This document shows, piece by piece, positions 22,861-33,210 of a stretch of 64,000 bases of DNA. The position numbers and the translations under genes were made by a program. This DNA comes from Dipteronia dyeriana (Eukaryota; Streptophyta; Magnoliopsida; Sapindales; Sapindaceae). Within the stretch, counting starts at the first letter, position 1. Every line of letters begins with the position of its first letter. Under the pieces are notes generated by a model that searched no databases, had not been told where the DNA came from, and was given only the letters and a program-made list of their open reading frames with translations. The stretch is from assembly GCA_032871835.1 (NCBI GenBank), contig CM065299.1, forward strand, positions 27,049,074-27,113,073, given 5' to 3'.

Positions 22861-25788
22861 AGCAGTGAAGGTAAGGCAGAATTTCGATATCAACTCCGTT
22901 GAACTAGACCCGAAAAGAATAAAGGAAGGATGGGACCCGATAATTTTTACAGAGGTCGACTCACATGGGGTTGATGTTTGACCAAACGACTCTCTCGTCA
23001 TAAGTGCCCGAATTGGCCACAGGGAAGTCAGGAGGATTTTAGTAGACGATGGCAGTTCGGCCGACATTCTCAGTGTGGCTGTCTATGATCAACTTAGGTT
23101 GGACCGAAAGGATTTTTAACCTTTCTATACCCCGCTCAGAGGATTTGGGGGAGTTGAGGTCAGGTCTCTCAAGACAGTGAAGTTGCCCTTCAAAATCGGA
23201 GTAGCACTTTCTCAGAAAAAAGCGCTACTCGACTTTGTAGTGGTAGACCTGGACAACTGGCCTTATAATGCGTTGTTAGGTCGACCATTCATGAATAAAA
23301 CTAAGGCAGTAACAACTACCTACGCTCTAATGATCAAATTTCCAACTGAGTGAGGGGTAGGAGTAGTTAAGGGGTCCCAGGAGATGGCTAGAAAAGCTAA
23401 TCTCTCGGTTTATAAAGACAATGACAATAGTGAACAAGTGTGCACCATAACTCGATCAGATCAGATCGAGAAAGAATAACTGTTGTTTGAGTTCGATCTA
23501 AGGGAAGAGCCGAAGATGTCTGAAAGTGAACCCATAGAGGAAATAGTCTTAAAGGAAGATGAACCTAATAAGAAGATCAAAATCGGGGCTAATTTAGATG
23601 AAAAGGTTAAGCGAGACCTTGTTAATCTACTTAGAGAATGCAAGGATTTATTCGCCTGGAGCCATGAAGATATGGTAGGAATAGATGCCCAAGTTATATC
23701 ACATCACTTGGCAATAGATCTAAATGAAAGACCAGTAATACAAAAGAGAAGGTCATTCAACCTTGAAAGAAGTCGGGCAATAAAGCAGGAAGTGGAGAAG
23801 TTACTTGTTGTAGGATCAATCAGAGAAATCAGCTACCCTCAGTGGGTAGCAAATGTGGTCCTGGTCCAAAAGAAAAATGGTTAATGGAGAATATGCGTAG
23901 ACTTCACGGACCTGAACAAGGCTTGCCCGAAGGATAGTTTTCCACTCCCAAGAATAGACCAACTGGTCGATGCTACCTCTCTCAAAGGCCAAACAGTGGC
24001 AGATTTCATAGCATAATTCACAGAACCAAACCTAGAAGCGAAAAGGATGTTTGGCAAAAATTTCTCGTCGAGCCTATATGTTGATGGTTCCTCGAACACT
24101 CATGGCAGCGGGGCAGGGATCGTAATATGCACCCCGGAAGGAGATAATGTTGAATGTGCCATGAGATTCAACTTTAAAGCAATAAATAACCAAGCCGAGT
24201 ATGAGGTATAACTAGCAGGACTCAGAGTATGCATAGCCCTCGGAGCAGATGAGGTCGAGATATTCAGTGACTCGCAGGTAATCGTCAACCAAGTCCTGGA
24301 CGAATACCAAGCTAGAGATGAAGGTATGATAGCTTATCGAGGCATAGAAAAACAACTCCTTCAAAATTTCAAGGAATATAAGATTGTCCAGATTCCCAGG
24401 GAAGAGAATGAAAAGGCAGATGTTTTGTCCAAACTAGCATCAGCAATAACCACAATCATGCTAAAAACTATTACAGTCGCACATCTCCTCAAACCGAGTA
24501 TAGTTGAGCCAAGAAACTTGGAAATCTTAGAAATTCGAACACCGCCAGATGATTGGATGCCTCAGCTAAAAAGATACCTAGAAAAAGACATGCTCCTGGA
24601 AGATCCCCTAGAAGCCAAACGCATCAGGTACCGGTCAGCAAGATACACGTTGATTGGAGTAGAACTATACATAAAAGGGTTTTCCCGAACACTCCAAAGA
24701 TGTGTATCAAAGGAAGATGCATATCGAATACTATAGGAAATCCACGGCGGAGTATGCAGAAACCACACTTGGTGAAAAAGTTTAGCACACAAGGCGCTAA
24801 GGCAAGGTTATTATTGGCTCTCTTTGTTCTCGGATGCTTAGCGATGTTTAGAAAGTTGCAATACATGCCAAAGGATAGCCAACGATATCCGACATCCCTC
24901 TGAATAGCTTAGAAGCCTCACATCCCCATGGCCATTTTCCATGTAGGGCCTTGACTTAATTGGCCCAATATCCGCAGGAACAGGGGGTGGAGCAAAGCAT
25001 GCTATAGTAGCAGTTGATTATTTCACGAAGAGGGTGGAAGCAGAAGCATTAGTACACATCACTGAGGCAAATACCACAAACTTTGTAAAGAAAAACATAA
25101 TTTATAGGCTTAGAGTCCCGAGTACTCTTATTACTGATAATGGCACCCAGTTCGACAATCACAAATTCAGACAGTTGTGCAATGAGTTCCAAGTAGCAAA
25201 TTAATATTCCACACCTACCCACCCTCAAACCAACGGGCAAGCTGAAGCAGTAAACAAAATCATCAAGCACACACTCAAAGCAAAGTTGGATGCTAAGAAA
25301 GGCAGCTGAGTTGAAAAACTTCCTGAAGTATTCTGGGTATATCAAACAACAATAAGGACTTCTACAAGAGAGACTCTATTCTCTTTGGCATTTGGAACTG
25401 AAGCTGTTATCCCGGTAGAAACTTCATACATGTCGCCTAGGGTCAAGCTGTATGATGCCAGAATGTTGATATGCTGTTACAAAACTTAGATGAGCTAGAA
25501 GAGAAGAGGGAGAAATCCCGAGTACGAAATACAACATATCAGCAAAGAGTGGATCGACACTACAACTCTCATGTTCGGATCAGGAAATTCCAGTCAGGGG
25601 ACCTAGTGCTCAGGAAAGTGTCACTGAACACAAAAAACAAAGCTACAAGCTCTTTGGCCGACAAATAGGAATGCTCCTACAAGATTGAAGGACTGGCTGG
25701 ACATGGAGCATATTGGATTACCCGACAAGATGGAGGGGTTCTACCCCGGCCATGCAATGCCCAATATTTGAAGATTTTTTATCCTTGA
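22860..25788 (+). pseudogene. Tat-lineage Gypsy pol remnant with RT core deleted
   Basis: In order: an aspartic protease segment with ILVDDGSSADIL (about 23037-23075) and NALLGRPFM; the start of reverse transcriptase (RRSFNLERSRAIKQEVEKLL, then WRICVDFTDLNKACPKDSFP at about 23885-23945); then a direct jump near 23975 from PRIDQLVDATS to LKGQTVADFIA, which belongs to the second, Tat-type RNase H; that RNase H domain (LYVDGSSNTHGSGAGIVI, IFSDSQVIVNQV, IPREENEKADVLSKLAS); and integrase (TCQRIAND, then DLIGPISAG, DYFTKRVEAEAL, TLITDNGTQFDN, HPQTNGQAEAVNK). Many stops occur. The RT palm with its catalytic aspartates and the first RNase H are absent, so it cannot act alone. Confidence 0.85.
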
Positions 25789-26312
25789 AATTTGTTTCTT
25801 TTAGTTATAACAATTTTATTAGTCAGGATATTTTTTAGTTTTTAAGATTTTATCATTGTTAATTTTGCAGTTATAAATAAAGACCCAACACGGGATTCCA
25901 GAAATCCAAGCAATGAAAATAGCATATGAAAGACGAGCATGATAATAAGAACATGCAATAAAAAATAAAATGCTCGGGACCATTAATTTGACAAAATCCC
26001 CAAATGGGGAGAGAAGCTCAAAGGAGCACGCCAGCCGAGCTAGGTCAGTCGACCTTAGCCAAAAGGCAAACCCGATGCACCAGATTCTGGAAAATGGCTC
26101 AGGTCACCATTAGAAAAAAACCCGGTGAGATGCGTAGCTGTGTTAAGCAATTAAAAACTTAACAATTCGGTAAAACCCTACGCAGACAAACTAGGAGACG
26201 TCCTCAGTGATCTGCGTAAGGAATCGAACTTATGATCATGGTGAGCCTTGATGTAACGTTCGGGTAGCAACCGAGTATGAAGCACAAGCTTAAATCTGCT
26301 TATCTGTTTCAA

Positions 26313-26610
26313 GATGACTCGGTTAATAATAGCCAGTTTAATAAGATACTTGGCACAAGTTACATTAGCCAGTTTAATAAGATACTTGGCACAAAAAAGT
26401 TACATTAGCCAGTTTAATAAGATACTTGGCGTTAGAAATTATCCAAGTAACAAAACTATGTTAAAGATACTCGGTGAAGTTACTCAGGTAATAAGTTAGT
26501 CAGTTTAATAAGATACTTGGCGTTAGAAATTATTCGAGTAACGAAACTACGTTAAATAAGACACAAATAAGTTACTCGGACAATAAGTTAGCCGGTTTAA
26601 ACAAAATACT
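26313..26610. repeat. Tandem repeats in the 3' untranslated region of the Tat element
   Basis: The phrase agccagtttaataagatact, or a close variant, recurs about five times with spacings from about 37 to 105 bases. Later units also share ggcgttagaaattat and gagtaac. Tat/Ogre-lineage elements are known for variable tandem repeats between pol and the 3' LTR, which is where this array sits. The flanking region 25789-26312 has no ORF I can support. Confidence 0.75.
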
Positions 26611-26699
26611 TGACATTCAGAATAAAGCAATTGGCAAGAATATAGACCTTCTCATTGATCAAAAAAATTTACAGCAAAAATTTTGCAAAAATTTTACAA

Positions 26700-29640
26700 T
26701 AATGACTTAAGGTCGGGATGAGGATTTAGAACTCTTACCGATACTCGAGTTAGGCACCATCTCATACTCATGGAGGAGACTTTCATTTGAAGGCCAAGCA
26801 ATTGTATCGACCGAATCATCCATCCACTCGCTATAATATGTCCTCGGGATCTGATCAACATCAAGCGTTGAACCATCCACGCCAGATTCCTGATTGGAAT
26901 AAAAGGTCGAGAGAGAATGTTCAGATAGGACCTTCAGATGCATAGGATGGGGATTTTTATCTCAGCTTCAACAGTAAGCTCTACATTCCTTCATCTGATT
27001 CCGAAGAGACTCCAGGGACCGGTCCATATGATTTTTGATCGACAGCTCTCAGCTGGTTCGAGCTTTATCGGTTGCCCGATTCTTGACCTTAAAAAATTCA
27101 CCAACTGAAATTCCCGAAAGAGAAGGGTGTCATAAGCTGGGGACCTTTTGAAGCGATCAACCCCCTAGACCTCAAGTTCCAGCCTAGCCTCCTTTGATAG
27201 GGATTCGACCGTCAAAGCTTGGCGTTCCAAGTCTTCAATTTTCTGCTTATAAGATGACCGAGCATGTTAAGCCTCTTGTTCAGCTTTGAACATCGACTCA
27301 TGGGCGGTAGCTATTAAATTTTGGAAAGACTCAGCTTTCTCTTCTGCCACAGAAGCTCTCTTATCGGCCTCCATTTGCTTAGCCAAGCAATGATCGATGA
27401 ATTCCTAAGCAAAGCTCACCTCCCTCTGATAAGCCACCTAAACCCGAGCACGACTATCCTCACTTTCCTTTAGCTGAGCTTCAAGACGCCTTATCCGATC
27501 AGTGTGATGTTGTTACGTCTGAACTAGCTCAGTAAACTCGACCACCACCTACAAAGAAGAGAAGTTAAAAAAAAACTAACAGGCGTTAAAATAGACGGGT
27601 GGAATAGAAGACTTTACATAGGACGCGCTGTTGAAATATTTTGAAAACGATATGGTGGATAACCATCCCTAAAGCGGCTCCAAAAATCATCCCTAATGAA
27701 GGCCTGACAAGAAGACATCGCCCTTAGCATATCCTAGGGAGAAGGATAAGAAGGGTCTCCCGAGGATTCTGTCCTTACGTCTTCAATCGTAGAGTGTAAA
27801 GAGCCCATGTTCAGGTTTAATGTTTCCGCTCTTCCTACAGACGCTTCGACTTGAATGCTCAGGGAAACTCTAACCTCGGTATCATCATCACTCGACTCAA
27901 TGAATGATACCACCTAAGGGACTTTAAGAGGACGAGTAGGAGAGTCGACCATTTTCCTTTTCTCATCCCGAGTACGATGGAAGCTGAGGTCAAGGATCTT
28001 CCTAATCATCAACATCTTGGAAGGATCCAAAAAAACTAGGATCGAGATTTACTTGTTCATCTGAGGGTTTATCTTTATCCCCAGCAGCAAACTGTTCGGT
28101 AGGAACCGCGTTAACCAGGGAGTTTGATTCACCGGGCCCCTCGCCACCATGACGATTCCTTGCCCGCATTCATCTTCAGACATCTTCTAGGCATTGGCAG
28201 TTTCAGCAGGGCCACTCGGACCACTAGATTCCCCCATGGTCGGCTGAATGACCTCTTCAGAGTTGTACTTAGGAATTTGCTCATCAGCCTCATCAGACTC
28301 TTCATCCGATTCATCAAGCGGAGCAATACCTTCCTTGTTTTACCGAAAAGCTTCTTTTTGGCTCACCTGAAGGATCAATTTCACCTGGCGAGCTTGGACG
28401 TCGCAGATAATGTCCGAGTCATATACTGCACAAGTTAGAGATGAAAAACCAAATTCAGAAATAATAAAGTATAAGCAAAATAGAAATGAGAAGATTTCTA
28501 CTTACATCACCTACGATAATCTGAAATCTGATTAAAGAAGTCGAGGTCTATCATTTTCTTTTCATTAAAAAGATAGGACCTGCTCCTCTTTTCCAAAGTA
28601 AGTACAGTTGCCCGAGCAAGTCTGATCAACTCGACATCAGTAAAAATAAGTTTTTTATTGTTCCAGATGTCAGAAGAATAGAAAAAATGGGGAACCCTTA
28701 GCACTTCTTGGTCTTCCCCAGATGAGAGAGTGACCTCAAGACCCAAGTTCCCCCTAGTAAAAAACCAGTTGTTCTTCCAATGCTTGTTTGAATAAAGGAA
28801 TCCCCACACAAAGTCTCTCTTCTTGGGGTCCTAAGAAATATTAACTCCCTCGGTTCACTTTCATCCCCTCAGAGACCCAGCAATCTGGAGGATTTCACAT
28901 AAGAAAATAAGTTCTAGTTTGACCAGATTGCCTTAGTGTGAAGAAATGCCTAATTTCTCTTAGAGAAGGTGGCGACAGGTTTATCCTGCTCCACATATTC
29001 CACATACACATCAGGATTCTGTAGTTGTTCGGAGCAAGTTGTGTCGGAGCGATCCCCGTTTCGGTAAGAAACCAAGCGATGAATGGTTGAAGTGGAAGAG
29101 TCATACCACAGTAGAGCATGGACCCATAAATCGCCACCATACCCGGAGGTAGGTTCCATACAGCTCAATCACCAGCGGGAGTCAATATGACCGAGTCATC
29201 TAGGTCAAACCGAGCATGATACTTCTCGATTTCATCTTTCTCGACCATATTTGGCTCAGTATCATATCCACTCGAACGATCAAGAGAAAAAGGGATATGA
29301 GATGCGTTGTGTTCCTTCGCAACATCATTTTCGTCAATTATTTACCTCTTAATTTGGAAGCTTCCTGAACCATGTTTGTGAACGACACGCTTACTCTAAT
29401 GTTTTCCCATCCTCAGTCACAAAGGAACCCTGTGATGATCATAAACAGAAGATTCAGAACTAGAAGAATATTCAGAGCTAGAACTAAAGTGAGCATCAAG
29501 ATGAAGCCCAGAAACGTCAACATCCAGAAAAGGAGGCTCGTTAGGAGGAATTTCTCTCAATATCTATGAACATAGGAAACCAATTAAAGGTCTCCGCGTT
29601 CGAGCGCTTCGAAAGCTATTACAAATAGACGATGACGGGA
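26700..29640 (-). pseudogene. Antisense ORF of the Tat element ('putative gypsy type transposon' domain plus coiled coil)
   Basis: Reading down the minus strand: the N-terminal part near 29630-29400 is homologous to the ORF at 21000-21470. A block at about 29150-28900 (GMVAIYGSMLYCG, LPLQPFIAWFLTETGI, APNNYRILMC) reads like the plant 'putative gypsy type transposon' domain. At about 27530-27180 there is a long charged coiled coil (IRRLEAQLKESEDSRARV, MEADKRASVAEEKAESFQ, YKQKIEDLERQAL). The C-terminal tail runs to about 26706. Stops and frameshifts are frequent. The ORF lies antisense between pol and the 3' LTR, the arrangement described for Tat-lineage elements. Its biochemical role is not known to me. 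Confidence 0.7.
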
Positions 29641-30177
29641 AGCTGGATTTATCAAAACTAACCTTTAAAGTGTAAAGAAATCTGGAAAATCTTCAATAGA
29701 AAGTTGGAAGATGAAATCTCTATGCAAAAAAATCTGGGTTGAGTATTTGCTTCTATAAAAATGAACCAGAGCAGACCCTTTCAGTAAAACATTTAAAGGG
29801 GCAATGAGACGAAACCCTTGGGTCTCAAAAAGCAGGAAAAATCAAAATAAGGATTTGATGATGAAAGCGGTGCATCAGTTAACCCACCAGTCGCGTCTCA
29901 TAAATGTTACCAGATTAACCGAGCGGTTAAAGGACACGTGTCATGGAAAGAACTGACCAAGTCGTCAGAATTTCAAAACGTCATAAATTTTGGGATTTCG
30001 TGTGAAGAGACAAATTGCACATACATGGTAGCCATGAATACACGTCATCAATACGAAGCGCCATTTAAGAATTAATTATTCTAGTATTAATGAAGACAAA
30101 AAGCTAGTCGGGAATTCGATTAAAATACTTTTGCCAAGAACCAATTCCTACTCGGTAAAAATATTTTAAGAGGGTAT

Positions 30178-30992
30178 TGTTGTATGTATACTTTTGTCGA
30201 ATATACACGTCACTGACAAGATGGATAGTCCTTTAAAAATTGCCAAGTAGATATCCGAATAGGCATCCAAAAAGTAAAGGAATAAGAGCCCGAGTAAGTG
30301 AGAATGCGAGTATTCTGAAAAACCATGACCTGCTCAGGACCAAGTGATAGCATATTCTACTCGGGACATATGAGAAACCTGAATAAAGAAATCCAACACA
30401 TGATTTAAAGTTAGAGAACCAAGAGTCATGCTCAAATACGCAAGACATCCATATTAAGAAGAATTTCTAGAAGAATGAAATACCAAATCAGGCAACAACT
30501 CTACTTTGAGAAGATTGCATATTTATAAGGAAATAAGTCCTAAACAAACTATATCATCAGAGTCCCAAACGATCTCCATGCAATCTCCAAGATAGGAAAG
30601 AAGTTAAAGACGACTTCAATAAGCAACCAATTTTAATTAAATACGAATTCTTTCATTACTTGTACAAGAAGGATTAGGATTCTATGCAAATATAAATAGA
30701 CCCATAATCTCATTGTTGAAAACAACAAAAAATATATAGAAAATCCAAAGCAGAGAGAGGAAAAAGAGATCGAGTGATGTAATTCTTTATTTCAATAGTG
30801 GATTTGGCTCGGTTGTTTATTCAGCCACCCGTGGACGTTTCTCCAATCACTGGAGTTTTACCACGTAAACTTGTGTCTTAACTACAAAATTACTTTCTCT
30901 TTCTTTTTCTTTTTGATAGGTCAAAACCAAATCCAATCTTATTGACTTTCACATCAATCGAGAAATCGATGTCAATAGATTTTATCTCAACA
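30178..30992 (+). mobile_element. 3' LTR of the plus-strand Tat-lineage element
   Basis: It starts TGTTGTATG directly after a purine tract (ttttaagagggtat) and ends near TCAACA at about 30992; an alternative end at about 30976 (gtcaata) aligns with the left LTR. It contains a tataaatag-like TATA region at about 30691, followed by the transcribed region. It matches the inverted LTR at 19615-20500. The interval 30993-31520 contains no gene I can support. Confidence 0.75.
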
Positions 30993-31653
30993 ACGTTTTG
31001 TTTTATCAATTCTCAATAGCAGTCATCAAAGTCTTCTTTTTAAGTCAGTTATTCTTGGTTTTGGAAAAAACAAATCTCTAAACATGTTTGACCACCAATC
31101 ACTGAAGCATGCATGACGCACACAAGGTGCGTCTTTTTTTCTCTTAATTTTATTACATTTATGGAATAAAAGTTTAATTCTATTGATTTTATCATCATTG
31201 ATTTCCTTTGTTTTAGTTTTTGTTATATATCTTTTGAGAACGAAAAAATATCCAATATAGAATTGGTGAGTTGAAGTTAAAATTATGCCTTTGTATTGGA
31301 TATTTTTTTGAGGTTTTAATTTCTATAAATTCTTCTCCGGTGCAAATTTGAGGAATGATCAAGTTCATACACTCAAAACAATGTTGACATTATGCGAGAT
31401 GATTGGAATGACTTTGTGGGGAATTGCATATTGAGATTGAAAGACACTGTAAGGTTTAACATTGATAAATAGTGTGAAAAGTGTTCAGATGTCTTATAGA
31501 TATTAGTTTGTATAATTATTTTAAGTATTTTGTAGTAGAGTAGTGAATACTAGTCTGGAACAGTCATGCAGATGCAAATGGATGATCATGAACATGTTGA
31601 AGAAATCTATACACATGGAGAGTTGATAAAAAAGAAAATAAGGTAAAACTGAC

Positions 31654-32052
31654 CATAAAGACTTTAGCTCCGGAGTTGAGTGCATTGATGACCATTTTCC
31701 TCTCAACCAACTTGGCCTATTATCTCCACCCTGCGATCAGCAACAACGGACAGGACTGGTGCACATGTCCAGTCCCCTTCTCTTATGTACCGAGTGGCTG
31801 GGTCGAACCTCGGTAGTTCCCTTAATTATGTCTCCTCTTGGCCTCGTTGCGACAGTCCATTGCATACTTGATGTGGCTTCTTAACTCTCGTTGCAAGTCC
31901 ACAACAAACTGCAAAGCATCTCTGGTAAAAATCGTGCCAAACTGTTTAGCATAACGTCCCCTGATATCCACTCCTTGTGGAATATCGTATGCATTGACCT
32001 TGTTTGATGTTGTGGTGGGGGCGTGGTAGCCATTTGTTCCAATGTCCCTCAT
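31654..32052 (-). pseudogene. Malate synthase copy A: exon 1 only
   Basis: The ATG at 32052 begins MRDIGTNGYHAPTTT and continues into the malate synthase N-terminal motif YDIPQGVDIRGRY, then DALQFVVDLQRELRSHIKYAMD and EAKRRHN, where a stop and frame change occur. The last codons (GAKVFM, in another frame) end at a splice donor, gtcagt, at 31653. Intron sequence similar to copy C can be followed to about 31530, and then homology stops: exons 2-4 are absent. A Mutator element was inserted 56 bp upstream of the ATG at 32108, and the rest of the promoter is found past it at 44479. Non-functional. Confidence 0.9.
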
Positions 32053-32107
32053 CTTTGCTAATGTATGTTGTTAGAGTATGAGAATGAGTTGAAGTGAATA
32101 AGGAAAG

Positions 32108-32180
32108 AGGGAATTCCATTAAATGGCCATAAAATTAAGCTTAAATTCAAAACTATGCACTTTCAATAAGTTGATTGTTT
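32108..32180. repeat. Left terminal inverted repeat of the 12.4-kb MULE
   Basis: About 72 bases that match the inverted right end at 44395-44469, with a few mismatches and small gaps. The best-kept words are ccataaaattaag and caataagttgattgttt. Confidence 0.85.
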
Positions 32181-32289
32181 ATATCCACAATTATAGGTGA
32201 CTTCACGAAAATGCCCTTACTTTAGAATTTATTAAAAGAAATCAATTTAATGAGAAAACATTTCAAATTAATGAGAAAACATCTCTCAT

Positions 32290-33205
32290 ACATAGTTAAT
32301 AATATGTTTCTCTTTCATTCTCTTTCATCAACATCGGTCTCTCTCCAAGAACATTCAATCTCTCTGCCTAACATTTTGTCCTAAACTTTTTCTCTCTACA
32401 ATACAGAAATCAGTCATGGCACATCTTCACCGTAATCGTTTTGTAATCGAAGGTATGACGCTTTTGTTTTTGTTTTGAATCTCTTCTATAAACGTATGTT
32501 ATTTTTTGTAGTAATTAGGAAGAACGTGAAATCGATTTTGAATGTGTTATGAACCCTATTTTTGTTTACCCAGAATCATTGGAAGACGTAAAATTGTATC
32601 GTGTAAAGATGTGTATATTTAATCGTGTAATGATATTAACATGTCTTCGTGTAATGAAATATATATTAAGTCATGTAATGAAATATATATTAAGTCGTGT
32701 AATAATATATTGTTTTGGCCTGCTGTTTGTGTAGAGTAATGAGAGAGTTATGATTGCTTCTTTGACACAGTTAATCAGAGGTTTCTCAGTTGATAGTCTC
32801 TCTCTAAGAACATTAAATCTTTGTTCTAAACTGCTTTCTATCTCCCAATATTTCTCAACTTGCTCTCTACAATACATAGAACCATTGCAGATCCACATTA
32901 TCCAGAAATCAGTTGTGTCACATCTTGACTATAACCGTTTTGTAATCGAAAGTATGACACTTTTGTTTTTATTTTTGTTTTGAATCTCTTAAATGAACTG
33001 TGTCATGAACGTGAAATCGATTATGAATGTGTTACGAACCCTATTTTTGTTAACCCAGAATCGTTGGACGACGGAAATTGTGATCGTGTAAAGATGTTAT
33101 TAATTGTGTAATGTTATTAACATTTCATCATGTATTGAAATGTATATTAAGTCGTGTAATAATATATTGTTTTGGCATGCTGTTTTTGTAGAGTAATGAG
33201 AGAGT
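32290..33205. repeat. Tandem duplication (about 459 bp) of the MULE transposase leader
   Basis: Two direct copies precede the transposase gene. Matching points include tctctctccaagaacatt / tctctctctaagaacatt, cgttttgtaatcgaa followed by gtatgac (a possible short exon and donor), the caaccc-type aaccctatttttgtt block, and gtagagtaatgagagagtt at 32731 and 33190 (offset 459). In the first copy, ATG GCA CAT opens at 32416; in the second the ATG is GTG. The duplication may double the promoter or first exon. Confidence 0.75.
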
Positions 33206-33210
33206 TGTGA

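Noticed and set aside
26314..26499. 61-residue ORF with Leu/Ile-rich repeats
   Set aside because: It is a reading of the tandem repeat in the Gypsy 3' region.
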